64,000 nucleotides of DNA, taken from contig JAXLYO010000001.1 of the NCBI GenBank assembly GCA_046351415.1, positions 744,001 to 808,000 of the forward strand. The letters run 5' to 3'. The notes beneath the pieces are model-generated. The model saw only the letters and a list, made by a program, of their open reading frames with translations, ran no database searches and was not told where the DNA came from. Both the position numbers and the translations under genes were made by a program. This document shows, one piece after another, positions 35,895 to 44,050 of this stretch (its first letter is position 1; each line of letters starts with the position of its first letter). The stretch is from JABFRG01 sp046351415 (GTDB lineage Bacteria > Myxococcota_A > Polyangia > Polyangiales > Polyangiaceae).

Positions 35895-36371
35895 TCAGCG
35901 GAGCGCGCAGACGCCCTTGTTGCAGTACGCCGTCGCGTTCGGCTTCTCACAGATCGGGGGCACGCTGCATGTGCATCCGAGGGAAATGCCGTTCAAGCCC
36001 TCGTCGAAAGCAATGGCCGATCCGCTCGTGATGGGGCGCGGCTCCGAAGCGCAGTTGCAGTAGTCGCCTTGGTAGCGAACCGCGCAGTCCTTGTCTTCGC
36101 TGCAGCCCGAAGGTCCCCCGCTCGGATTCGACGATGCGGCGCTGTCCGGTACGGTAACGACCTGCTTCGAACATACCGCCCCGTCGGGCTGTCTACGTAC
36201 GGCGCCATCGCTGGAAGCGCCATCCGCGAGGACGCCTGCATCCCCCGACGCGCCGGAGTCGCCCTCGCCAGAGCCACTCGAACTCGTGCCTGTCGATGTC
36301 GTCGAGCCGCATGCCGATGCGAGGAGGACGACCGAAATGAGAACCGTACGGAGAATGGTTGAGCTTTGCAC
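35895..36371 (-). CDS. Secreted lipoprotein with a cysteine-rich C-terminal domain
   Basis: A 158-residue protein from GTG 36371 (MQSSTILRTVLISVVLLASAC; lipobox LASAC). A Ser/Gly/Asp linker reaches about residue 60. A C-terminal domain with eight cysteines follows (PSGCSEDKDCAVRYQGDYCNCASEP, ISLGCTCSVPPICEKPNATAYCNKGVC), which resembles small disulfide-rich domains of myxobacterial secreted proteins. Function unknown. Confidence 0.65.
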   Translation of the reverse strand: MQSSTILRTVLISVVLLASACGSTTSTGTSSSGSGEGDSGASGDAGVLADGASSDGAVRRQPDGAVCSKQVVTVPDSAASSNPSGGPSGCSEDKDCAVRYQGDYCNCASEPRPITSGSAIAFDEGLNGISLGCTCSVPPICEKPNATAYCNKGVCALR

Positions 36372-36580
36372 GCCGGCAGTGTAGCCGACCCGGGCCCACG
36401 AGGAAGCCCCGAGCGCCCATGATCTCCGGCCCATTGGCGTTGCAGCATCGCCGCGCCGACCCGCTCGATGACAGCGTCGGCAGACGTCCGTGGTGGGTAC
36501 GGGTGCAACGCGGAAAGCGCACGAGGCGGCGGCAAGACCCTCGTCTGTATCGACTAGATACGTGTATCTAACATGTAAGC

Positions 36581-36904
36581 TCAATACGTACCTGGATTCG
36601 GCGCTCGACAGTCGGCTGAGCACGACGATGAAGCGGATGGTTGGCCCCAATTGCAGGCGCAGTTGGCTTCTCCGCCGGCGCACCAACATACTGCGTAGTT
36701 GGCAGGGGTCTGCCCGAAGACCGTGCAAGTGATGGAGCAAGTCTCGTTCATTGCGCTCTTGCGAGGCGCAACGTGTTCCGTGACCTCAACGCTTGGCGTG
36801 GGTTCCGTTTCGACCGCGCACGCCATCGCCAGTACTCCCGCGGGAAAGGCGACCAGCATGCTCCCGAAAGATCGTGTCCAGGTTCTCTGTTGCGTCGTTT
36901 TCAT
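36581..36904 (-). CDS. Small cysteine-rich lipoprotein
   Basis: A 107-residue protein from ATG 36904 with a lipobox (GVLAMAC) and a C-terminal domain with ten cysteines in the last 50 residues (ETCSITCTVFGQ, AVCWCAGGEANCACNWG, SSCSADC). No known family. It is in the same orientation as the lipoprotein at 35895 but separated by 209 bp. Confidence 0.6.
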   Translation of the reverse strand: MKTTQQRTWTRSFGSMLVAFPAGVLAMACAVETEPTPSVEVTEHVAPRKSAMNETCSITCTVFGQTPANYAVCWCAGGEANCACNWGQPSASSSCSADCRAPNPGTY

Positions 36905-36987
36905 GCGTACTACATAGACCCGTGCGGAGGCACCCGAGCTACGACCTCCGGACATGTCCGATTGTGTTTTGCTCTTCCGCGAGACCT

Positions 36988-37470
36988 TCAACGTCCGGCA
37001 GCTTGCGCAAAGCGAGTCGAGATGGGGCGGAGGGTGCCCGCCACCATGCGTGCGAAACGCTCGAAAAGGTCTACGTTCGGAGCGCCTGCGCCGGGCTTGA
37101 AGTATTGGTACGCACAGAACATCGCTACGTGCCGCCCGCCCGCCACCTCCCGCGCCGAAGTGACGTTGGCGCAGAAAGAAATCATCGGGTTTCGTCCCAC
37201 GGAGAGGAAGGACGCGACGCGTAGGTCATCGTGGTCGGTGAATTCGATGGGCAGCGCGTGGTCGGCAGCCCCATTTCGACGAAAAACCTCGAGGCGTTGC
37301 TCCGCGAGACGAAGCAGGACTTCATCGATGGTCGCGTCGTCTCGCGTCATGAAGCTCGCGAGCGTCAATTCCCTGCAATCCGCTGCATGCACGTAGGACG
37401 AGCAAGCTTCGCCCAGCTGCTCGACGAAACCGTCTGGAAGCTCAAACGCGAAGTCATTCGTCACGGCCAC
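36988..37470 (-). CDS. Conserved-looking cytoplasmic protein of unknown function
   Basis: A 160-residue protein starting at GTG 37470 with no signal peptide. It has a mixed alpha/beta pattern (ELPDGFVEQLGEACSSY, RELTLASFMTRDDATIDEVLLRLAEQRLEVF, VAGGRHVAMFCAYQYFKPG). The pattern is loosely like DcrB/DUF1795-type proteins, but this is not a firm assignment. It is divergent from the pyridoxamine-oxidase-like gene. Confidence 0.5.
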   Translation of the reverse strand: MAVTNDFAFELPDGFVEQLGEACSSYVHAADCRELTLASFMTRDDATIDEVLLRLAEQRLEVFRRNGAADHALPIEFTDHDDLRVASFLSVGRNPMISFCANVTSAREVAGGRHVAMFCAYQYFKPGAGAPNVDLFERFARMVAGTLRPISTRFAQAAGR

Positions 37471-37613
37471 CCGGAAGGTCTACCTCGAAGCGCCAAACGT
37501 GGCGAGAGCGAACGCATGGGGCACATTGCCTCTGTAAAAGGAGCGGACTCCGCGCCATCTCGGGAGAATGCGAGGGGGTTCGAGGGGCACGCGCTTTGCC
37601 TAGAGACTGACCC

Positions 37614-38105
37614 ATGAAAACCGAACAACTCACCGACCTCGTGCGCGACCTTGGCTCGCTGATGATGACCACCTTTCCTTCGGGAACACCTTCGGACGCC
37701 AACGCGCGTCCCATGTCGGTCGCGAAGGTCGACGAAGACGCCACCGTCTACTTCCTCACTTCTTCCGATACCTCTCAGGCGCATGACGTGCGCAGAGAGT
37801 CGGAAGGTCTCTGCACGGGCCAAAGCAAGACGCACTACGTTGCCATGCGAGGCTCGTTCGAGGTCTCGTACGATCGCGAGCTCATCGAGACGCTGTGGTC
37901 GAAGATGGCCGACGCGTGGTTCCCGAATGGGAAAGACGACCCGACCGTGCGCGTCATCACCTTTCGCCCCACGAGCGCAGAGATCTGGGACATGTCGGGT
38001 GCCAAGGGCCTCCGTTTCGCGTTCGACCTCGCCAAGGCGTGGCTCACGAACGAGCCGCCGAAGAAGCATGGCGACACGCATGCGAAGGTGGACCTCAGGC
38101 ACTAG
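37614..38105 (+). CDS. General stress protein, pyridoxamine 5'-phosphate oxidase-like FMN-binding fold
   Basis: A 163-residue protein with the split-barrel pattern of the GSP26 family: ARPMSVAKVDEDATVYFLTSSDTSQAHDVRRE, THYVAMRGSFEVSYDRELIETLWS, then a KMADAWFPNGKDDPTVRVITFRPTSAEIWD block. The length and the WFPxGKDDP motif match general stress proteins that bind flavins. The catalytic role is unknown. ATG 37614 starts about 140 bp from the divergent GTG at 37470. Confidence 0.85.
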   Translation: MKTEQLTDLVRDLGSLMMTTFPSGTPSDANARPMSVAKVDEDATVYFLTSSDTSQAHDVRRESEGLCTGQSKTHYVAMRGSFEVSYDRELIETLWSKMADAWFPNGKDDPTVRVITFRPTSAEIWDMSGAKGLRFAFDLAKAWLTNEPPKKHGDTHAKVDLRH

Positions 38106-38150
38106 GCGGCCGTCCTTTGCAGCCCCTTTTCCGCGCGTTGGCCGCTCGCC

Positions 38151-39239
38151 CTACGGAAAGCTGACTTCTTCGACGTGTCGAATGGTTCCGCTCGGGCCTT
38201 CGGCCCACGTGGAGACGCGGTAGGTTCCGTCGGGCAGATCGATACCCGTATGCGTGGGGAAGCTGCCGCACTCGAGCCGTCGGTACGTGTTTCCATCCTT
38301 CACTTCGACCGAGTATTGACCACGCGTGAGCTGCGTGCCGCCGCCCGACAAGGAGACTTCGACGTCGTCGACCTCGAGTCGATTCAGCAGAAACGAAACC
38401 GTTCCGCCCGCAACCGTGGGCTTCTCGCTCACGATGCCGTAGGCGTTTAGCTTGACCGTCGCTTTCGACCCGTGAGGAACGACCATGGTCTTCAGCGACC
38501 CGCCGGCATTCCGCACGCGCGCGGTATCGAGCGCGGCGCCCGATCCGACGATGATGGCAGGGACGGCATCGCATGCGCTCGACGGAGACGGGTAGTCCGG
38601 GTCGTAGGAGTCGAGGTCCACGGAGACGCGGGTCGTTGGCAGAACGAGCTCGGTGAGCTTCCCCTCTGGCGCGGTGATCTCGGTCGGCGCGGCATCGATA
38701 TCGCTCAGCACGAAGATTGGCCCCGGCGGCACATAGAGTAGTGCCGACGTCTTCGCCCACGCCCCGTCGCCGTAGACATACCCAGAGGACTTGATGGGCA
38801 AGCCGGCGCCGAGCGCCCAGTGGACACGCTTGCCGAGCGTAGGTACCTCAGCAAAGCGAACCCGCAGTCCCGTTGGCTTTCGGGTCTCCACCTGCCCGCC
38901 CACGATTTTCACCTCCTCGAGGAGCTGATCCATGCTCTGGATTCCATCGTCCACACCGGAACGCAGGATGAAGCCAAAGGTCCCCGGCACTTGCTCTCGC
39001 CGGCTATCGACGGGCATCGACTTCCCGGCGAAACTGTAGTCTCCGACGATGCCCGCGGGATTCCACGTCGGCTTCGCGAGATCGAAAGCGCCCATGCCTC
39101 CCTTGGGTTTGACACGCTTGCGGACCTCGCTTTCGCTGGAGTCGGCGTCCTCTTCTTCGGAGGCGCCTCCGCAAGCGACGAGGGACGAGCCGAGCGCGGC
39201 GAGCAGCATGAGGGGAGCGAATTTCGTGACGTAGCGCAT
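38151..39239 (-). CDS. Secreted lipoprotein of unknown function
   Basis: The 362-residue protein starts at ATG 39239 with a lipobox (LMLLAALGSSLVAC) and an acidic Glu/Asp/Ser segment (EEEDADSSESEVRKR) very like the N-terminus of the lipoprotein at 4086, so the two may share a sorting signal. The rest is beta-rich (DSYDPDYPSPSSACDAVPAII, RLEVDDVEVSLSGGGTQLTRGQYSVEV), without a recognised family. It probably sits on the outer membrane. Confidence 0.65.
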   Translation of the reverse strand: MRYVTKFAPLMLLAALGSSLVACGGASEEEDADSSESEVRKRVKPKGGMGAFDLAKPTWNPAGIVGDYSFAGKSMPVDSRREQVPGTFGFILRSGVDDGIQSMDQLLEEVKIVGGQVETRKPTGLRVRFAEVPTLGKRVHWALGAGLPIKSSGYVYGDGAWAKTSALLYVPPGPIFVLSDIDAAPTEITAPEGKLTELVLPTTRVSVDLDSYDPDYPSPSSACDAVPAIIVGSGAALDTARVRNAGGSLKTMVVPHGSKATVKLNAYGIVSEKPTVAGGTVSFLLNRLEVDDVEVSLSGGGTQLTRGQYSVEVKDGNTYRRLECGSFPTHTGIDLPDGTYRVSTWAEGPSGTIRHVEEVSFP

Positions 39240-39396
39240 GGTAACCTCCGGGAAACACTGACACCAATCGGTGCGCAAGTGTCGGTATAGCTCCCACCTC
39301 GGGCAGCGCATTCGATAGATTTCCCGGGCCCGAAGAGCGTGCCTGCCGACGCGCCCGCTCCGAGAGACCGAGCTCGTGTCGTCTTCGACGGGCGGC

Positions 39397-40068
39397 TCAG
39401 GCTCTCGTCCCGAAGTACGATTCATCGAAGTGTGCGAGCAAGTCTTGGGGACCGTCGTACACCTCTACCGCCCCCTTCAAGTCTTCGTCCGACCAGCCAC
39501 CGCATCGGAGCGCCACGATTGGCACACCAGCGCGCGTAGCCGCCTCCACGTCGTACGGCGTATCGCCAAGCATGACCAAGTCTTCGCGCTCGAACGTCGA
39601 GCGGGCGATTGCGGCGAGGATGATGTCAGGGTCGGGCTTGGAGGCTTCGGCGTCGTCGGCCGAGCTCTGATCGTCCATCAAGTGTTCGATCGATCCTTGC
39701 TTCAAGAGCCCCCGAAGTTCCTCCGTGCTCGCCGAGCTGGCGACGACGAGTTCGAGACCGCGGCGCTTCATGTGATCGAGGAGGTCGCGCGCGGCCGGGA
39801 AAGCCCGGAGCTCCGGCAAGTAGCGCTCACGAAAGATCTCCTTCTTCGCACGGGCTGCCTTTTCACCGGCTTTCGAGCGCGGTTCGATTCCGAGCACGGG
39901 AAAGAGTTTGTCACCGCCCATTCCGATGAGCGCGCGCACTCGGTCGAAGTCGACGGATATGCCCTCGGCTGCGAACGCCTCGACGAAGGAAGCCGCGTGC
40001 GCGTCGTTGCTGTCGATGAGCGTGCCGTCGACGTCGAGAAGAACACCCTTGAGGCTTTTTCGATGCAT
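39397..40068 (-). CDS. HAD-superfamily hydrolase (beta-phosphoglucomutase-like)
   Basis: The 223-residue protein carries motif I LLDVDGTLIDSND (nucleophile Asp in DxDGT), motif II ASSAST, motif III Lys in SKPDPDIILAA and motif IV LGDTPYDVEAA. The cap domain is inserted after motif I. This is a typical small-substrate phosphatase of the Cof/PGM-like branch; the substrate is not evident. ATG 40068 is used instead of the upstream ATG 40116 because the motif then starts within 12 residues. Confidence 0.85.
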   Translation of the reverse strand: MHRKSLKGVLLDVDGTLIDSNDAHAASFVEAFAAEGISVDFDRVRALIGMGGDKLFPVLGIEPRSKAGEKAARAKKEIFRERYLPELRAFPAARDLLDHMKRRGLELVVASSASTEELRGLLKQGSIEHLMDDQSSADDAEASKPDPDIILAAIARSTFEREDLVMLGDTPYDVEAATRAGVPIVALRCGGWSDEDLKGAVEVYDGPQDLLAHFDESYFGTRA

Positions 40069-40423
40069 GGTTCCTCGCAAGGCGGTGCAAGCGTCGCGCC
40101 GCTCCGAAGCGCGCATGCCGCGTTGTCATCGAAAAGTGACGGAACGGCCCTTGCCAATACCTGGCTCGGCCCTTCGCCCGATGGATCCCGCGTGTTCGCG
40201 TACACGGACGAGCGACTGGCCAGCACGATGAAACTCTCTGCTCTCGACCCTTCTTCGACGCGAGATCGCCACGTTCGCGCAGAACGGTCGCACGGCCAAA
40301 GCCCCGGCAAAACCGAGGGACCACCGCATCCTCGAGACACACGCGCGGCTTCGACCTGACCGTTCGTGCAACGAGCAAACACCGTTGAATAGGCCGGGTC
40401 GAGCCCCGTCCAACCAACCCGCC

Positions 40424-41053
40424 ATGACCACCACCCCTTCTTCTCGTCTCCTTTCCTCCTTCTTTTCCCTCGCTTTGGTGACGCTTGCAGCGGCGTGTAG
40501 TTCGGGCGGCACGACAGGCACGAGCAGTGGGGCTCCCACAGACGACGATGGCGGAACCACTGCGGACGGAGGGGTGACACTCAGCGACAGCGCCGCTTCG
40601 ACCGATGGCGCTCTTGCCCTGAACGGCAGCTTCACCTTCACGGTCGACGGCAAATCCTTTACCGCGAATCGCATCATCGCGACGGTGCAGACCGACCGCA
40701 TCACCATCACGGGCGCCCAATACGAATCGGACGGCATATTCTACGACGCCGTCTCCGTCACTTTCAGCAAGACCGCCAGCGGAAAGGACAAGTGCGGAAG
40801 CATCATCGGTCTTCCAGAGCGCACGGTCACCTATGGCCGCTACTTCCGCACCAATGGACAGACGGCCACCGAAAAGCAATACCTGTCCGGCATCGAACCA
40901 GCGCGCACGTGCGACTTCACCGTGAGTGGACATGCGCCCGAGAGCGGCAACGCCAGTGGCGCCCTCTCCAGCGAAAAGGTCCTCACGAGCGGCGGTTCGG
41001 TCCCCCCGCCCGTCACGTTCACGGCAAATTGGGCCGGCGTCGTGCTCGAATAG
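40424..41053 (+). CDS. Secreted lipoprotein of unknown function
   Basis: A 209-residue protein with a lipobox (SFFSLALVTLAAAC), a Gly/Thr/Asp-rich linker to residue 70, and a C-terminal beta domain (GSFTFTVDGKSFTANRIIATVQ, ITITGAQYESDGIFYDAVSVTF) with two cysteines. The 3' end overlaps the convergent TetR gene by about 35 bp. Function unknown. Confidence 0.62.
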   Translation: MTTTPSSRLLSSFFSLALVTLAAACSSGGTTGTSSGAPTDDDGGTTADGGVTLSDSAASTDGALALNGSFTFTVDGKSFTANRIIATVQTDRITITGAQYESDGIFYDAVSVTFSKTASGKDKCGSIIGLPERTVTYGRYFRTNGQTATEKQYLSGIEPARTCDFTVSGHAPESGNASGALSSEKVLTSGGSVPPPVTFTANWAGVVLE

Positions 41054-41732
41054 TAGTGGGCCAGCGACGCCTCGGGGAGCGTACCAGTGTACCCGCGCGC
41101 GCGCCGGCGACCACGGTGCGCACGGCGGCCTCGAGCAGCTCGGCCTTCAGCCGGCCTGACGGGCTTGCGGTCCATGAGTCGACGATCGCCCCGAGCATTC
41201 TCAAGAGCAACTGAGGGTCAGTGCCCTTCGGCAGCTCATCTCGCGAGATGGCCCGTGACACCATCGCGTACCAAGCGTCGCCGCGCTCTTTGACGGCATC
41301 GCCGATGACGCCCCTGACATCGGGGTCGTGCCTTTCCGCGAGCAGCCGCGCCCAAGCCTGCCCCTCCGTGCGGTCCTTGAATCGCGCCCTGCGCCGAAAG
41401 GCCTCGACGAGGTCATGCTCGAGGGAGCCAGTATCGGGCAACGGCACGTCGTGCACGAGCCTCCGCATCCACTCGACCGCGGCCGCGACGAGCTGTCTCT
41501 TTCCGGGCCAACGTCGGTAGATCGTGGTCTTGTTGACCTCGGCCCCCGCGCTCACCGCGTCCATGCGAAAGGCTCGATAGCCTGACTCGGCCAGTTCTGC
41601 GACGGTGGCTACGAGTACCCGTTTCACGACGAGCTCGCTGCGCCCGCCAAGCACGCCTTGCGTTCGACGTGTTCGCGCTCGTTTGGACAAAGTCTCGCTG
41701 AAACTCCTCGACCGGGAAGATATGGCCCACAT
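41019..41732 (-). CDS. TetR-family regulator
   Basis: About 237 residues from ATG 41732. The HTH is LVATVAELAESGYRAFRMDAVSAGAEVNKTTIYRRWPGKRQLV, a typical TetR recognition segment ending in TTIYRRW. The C-terminal ligand domain is helical and fits the TetR_C_11/16-type group. An ATG at 41759 is also in frame; it lies next to one of the two operators at 41741-41805, so the downstream start is preferred. It is divergent from a small membrane protein at 41818, its likely target, and overlaps the convergent lipoprotein gene at its 3' end. Confidence 0.85.
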   Translation of the reverse strand: MWAISSRSRSFSETLSKRARTRRTQGVLGGRSELVVKRVLVATVAELAESGYRAFRMDAVSAGAEVNKTTIYRRWPGKRQLVAAAVEWMRRLVHDVPLPDTGSLEHDLVEAFRRRARFKDRTEGQAWARLLAERHDPDVRGVIGDAVKERGDAWYAMVSRAISRDELPKGTDPQLLLRMLGAIVDSWTASPSGRLKAELLEAAVRTVVAGARAGTLVRSPRRRWPTTIRARRRPNLP

Positions 41733-41740
41733 CACAAGAT

Positions 41741-41805
41741 GGCAAGCGCGAGTTGCCATGATGCGATGGTGTAGGTTACGTTTGAGTTGGCAACACGTAG
41801 TTGCC
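41741..41805. promoter_or_regulatory. Two matching palindromic operators between TetR and a membrane-protein gene
   Basis: Site 1 (41741-41757, GGCAAGCGCGAGTTGCC) and site 2 (41789-41805, GGCAACACGTAGTTGCC) share the half-site GGCAA(C/G) and a five-base spacer, with centres 48 bp apart. Their position in the divergent promoter region makes them the probable binding sites of the TetR protein. Confidence 0.75.
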
Positions 41806-41817
41806 TTCGGAGGTCAC

Positions 41818-42135
41818 ATGCCCTGGTCTTGCTTTCCGGCTTACCTCTTCGCGGGGGTCTTCTTCGCAAACTTCGTCCCGCACTTCGTATCGGGGGTGCT
41901 GGGCCGCACGTTTCCGACGCCGTTCGCCTCGCCACCGTTCCGCGGCCAGTCGTCGTCTCGCGTGAACGTCGTGTACGCAGTGGGCAATCTTGCCATCGTC
42001 TATCTTCTGCTCTTGCGAGTTGGCGATTTCGACCCGAGAAACTCCTTCCACGCGGGTGCCTTCGGGCTCGGCCTCACCGCGTGGTCGCTGATGATCGCCC
42101 GGTCGCTGGCACGGCTCCAGCGCGAGCGGGCTTGA
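41818..42135 (+). CDS. Small membrane protein, probable TetR target
   Basis: A 105-residue protein from ATG 41818, preceded by GGAGG. Hydrophobic segments are at residues 5-25, 42-60 and 75-92 (SCFPAYLFAGVFFANFVPHFVSGVLG, VNVVYAVGNLAIVYLLLL). There is no family name. Its position behind two TetR operators suggests regulated expression. Confidence 0.7.
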   Translation: MPWSCFPAYLFAGVFFANFVPHFVSGVLGRTFPTPFASPPFRGQSSSRVNVVYAVGNLAIVYLLLLRVGDFDPRNSFHAGAFGLGLTAWSLMIARSLARLQRERA

Positions 42136-42650
42136 CGGGGAGACGCGCTTCGCTTCTGACCATCGGCCTCCCCAAATGCCCGAGAGCGATCTCACAAATC
42201 GATGCGACAAGCCGACATTCGAGACGGATTCGAACACGGAAGCCACGCGATCAACGATGGTTGGAGTCGGCCTAGGGCACATCTGATAACCTCGGACCGA
42301 GGATCTGCGAGCGCGGCGGGGGGAATGCTAGGAGCGACGACGAAGAATACTGCTGCTATTTGAGGAGGAGCGACAACGCAGTCGGGTCCGCCCCGCCGGA
42401 GAGCCGGTGCCTTCCCAACACATGTAGCAACTGCCCGGGATGAGGGTCGTACAATTCCCGATCGATCCATTGCCGATCCCTGCGGCAAAGTCGTCGCGCG
42501 ACATTGGCGCCCTCGCCGGGCGTGATGCTCGCCACGGAACTAGAGGCCCGAAGGCTCGCGGGTGACAACGTCGTGCCCTTGCCGTCGTCGAGGAAGGGTG
42601 GTGCGCGATGAGCTTTCCCCGAAGCGTGCGAGCGGGGTACCCTGCCCTCC
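42136..42650. other. 515-bp gap next to the integration hotspot, no supported gene
   Basis: The stretch holds the end of the host segment and the promoter of the ORF6N gene. A minus-strand frame near 42356-42500 looks somewhat protein-like (ANVARRLCRRDRQWIDRELY) but has no plausible start and may be an old remnant. Nothing else can be supported. Confidence 0.3.
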
Positions 42651-43163
42651 GTGACCAAGGCCCTCGTACCGACCATCGAAAGCAAGGTCCTCCTGATTCG
42701 GGGAGAGCGGGTGATGCTCAGCCCCGACTTGGCTGCGCTTTACGGCGTGGAGCCGCGAGCGTTGGTTCAGGCGGTCAAGCGCAACCCGGCTCGGTTCCCC
42801 GAGGACTTCATGTTCCAACTCTCGGCCGAGGAGTGGGAGGGTTTGAGATCACAAACTGTGATTTCAAAGGGTCGAGGCGGCGTCCGTACCGCACCCTATG
42901 CCTTCACGGAGATGGGCGTCGCGATGCTCTCCAGCGTCCTTCACAGCGAGCGAGCCATCGCCGTGAACATCCAAATCATGCGAACTTTCGTCAAGATTCG
43001 CCGGATGCTCACCGAGCACGCAGAGCTATCGCGCAAGCTCTCGGCCTTGGAACGCAAGTACGACGCGCAGTTCCGGACCGTGTTCGATGCCATTCGGGAG
43101 CTCATGGAACCGCCGCCGCCAACCGAGAAGGCAAAGCGGCGCATTGGGTTCTCTTCCAAGTAG
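42651..43163 (+). CDS. ORF6N-domain (KilA-N-like) protein
   Basis: The 170-residue protein starts at GTG 42651. The ORF6N domain is clear: LIRGERVMLSPDLAALYGVEPRALVQAVKRNPARFPEDFMFQLSAEEW, followed by YAFTEMGVAMLSSVL and a long C-terminal coiled-coil-like helix (LSRKLSALERKYDAQFRTVFD). These domains occur in phage and integrative-element proteins with presumed DNA-binding roles. It sits beside a decayed integrase and was probably brought in by the older element. Confidence 0.85.
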   Translation: MTKALVPTIESKVLLIRGERVMLSPDLAALYGVEPRALVQAVKRNPARFPEDFMFQLSAEEWEGLRSQTVISKGRGGVRTAPYAFTEMGVAMLSSVLHSERAIAVNIQIMRTFVKIRRMLTEHAELSRKLSALERKYDAQFRTVFDAIRELMEPPPPTEKAKRRIGFSSK

Positions 43164-43642
43164 CTCACACGCGTGCAGGCACGATCGAGCCGGTGCTTCA
43201 TCCGCTACTCAAAGCCATTCGAGGCGAAGACGGGGGCGCGTGGCTCCCTTCCTCAGCACACCGGGCCGTGGAGAGAATCGCGTCGCGCGCATCTTCCGCG
43301 AAAGACCTCCGCACGGCAGGAGTCGACGCGCCGCGCATCTGGGCGAAGACCGCGACTCACCTCCCCGTCGACTTCCGATGCCTCCGCGACACCTACGCGA
43401 CAGGGCAAGCCCTTGCCGGCCTCGACATCCACAAGCTCATGAGACGCACGGGACCCGAGGACTACGCGACGAAGCTTCGTTACGCAAAGATCGCGGAGTC
43501 CGTGGCCCTCACCGTAGGGCTTCCCTTTGGACCTCTGCCCTCAGGGCTATGTGTGACTGCTAGTGTGATCGAACCCGAACGAGTCGGGAAACTAGGGTGG
43601 AGGCGCGGGGAATCGACCTTTGGTGGAATTTGCCCTCACTGA
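43164..43642 (+). pseudogene. Decayed C-terminal part of a tyrosine-type integrase
   Basis: An open frame without a start continues from the ORF6N gene. It contains TIEPVLHPLLKAIRGE (compare VPIEPALLPLLRAMKA in the intact integrase at 61431), VDFRCLRDTYATGQALAGLD in place of the HDLR box, and a terminal RRTGPEDYATKLRY with the catalytic tyrosine position. The box residues H and GH are changed and the N-terminal two thirds are missing. Its 3' end reads through a copy of the attachment site (LGWRRGES) exactly as the intact integrase does (LGWRRRES). It is a remnant of an earlier insertion. Confidence 0.75.
43596..43616. repeat. Imperfect third copy of the ssrA-derived attachment site
   Basis: Twenty of 21 bases match the ssrA 3'-end core found at 62764 and 43737; one C is replaced by G. 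It lies at the 3' end of the decayed integrase, so it is likely the boundary of an older island in the same hotspot. Confidence 0.75.
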
Positions 43643-43679
43643 GTCTCGTCGAATCACTCGACGCAAATTCAACCAAAGG
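43617..43679. repeat. Inverted repeat with 17-bp arms between two att copies
   Basis: Arms 43617-43633 (CCTTTGGTGGAATTTGC) and 43663-43679 match at 16 of 17 positions in inverted orientation, around a 29-base centre. The region separates the older att copy from the left end of the present island and could be a terminator or a recombination arm-type site. A short C5-GAA-G5 hairpin follows within 43707-43720. Confidence 0.6.
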
Positions 43680-43681
43680 CG

Positions 43682-44050
43682 ATGAGCGGCGCGGAGAAGA
43701 TGCTCGCCCCCCGAAGGGGGTCGCGCACTCTTAATAGGTGGAGGCGCCGGGAATCGAAAACGATCGAAACCACGCCCGAAACTGCTCAAATCGGCGCGAA
43801 TACGCTCGAAACCGCGATCGTCGTCGAGCCGCATAGTGACGAAACGAGCGCGCCAAAACCGCAACTCGTAGAGTCGACCGACGCCATCGAGATCGCCCTG
43901 GCGAACGCCATCATCGAGGCGACGGCTGACCGTCGATGGGATGTCGTCGCCCAGCTTGCTCGAGAACTTGAGGCGCGCCGGCTGGCTCAAAGCGTAAACG
44001 TCGTTCGCCTCCGAGACCGCCGCTCTGGGGGACAAGGAGGTGAGCCATGA
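43682..44050 (+). CDS. Small island protein of unknown function
   Basis: The open frame gives up to 122 residues. Its N-terminal part reads through the attachment site (NRWRRRESK), so the true start is probably downstream. The C-terminal half (EIALANAIIEATADRRWDVVAQLARELEARRLAQ) is helical and resembles small proteins seen at the start of myxobacterial integrative islands. It overlaps the next gene by four bases (ATGA), so it belongs to the same transcription unit. The molecular role is unknown. Confidence 0.5.
   Translation: MSGAEKMLAPRRGSRTLNRWRRRESKTIETTPETAQIGANTLETAIVVEPHSDETSAPKPQLVESTDAIEIALANAIIEATADRRWDVVAQLARELEARRLAQSVNVVRLRDRRSGGQGGEP
43737..43758. repeat. Left attachment site of the ssrA island (22-bp direct repeat)
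   Basis: All 22 bases are identical to 62764-62785, the 3' end of the tmRNA gene, and the flanking sequences differ immediately outside. This is the signature of a site-specific integration junction. Confidence 0.85.

Noticed and set aside
42300..42330. A possible fourth, very weak att-like sequence (GCGGCGGGGGGAATGC) left of the ORF6N gene
   Set aside because: It matches the att core only in a few G-rich bases, which is expected in GC-rich DNA.
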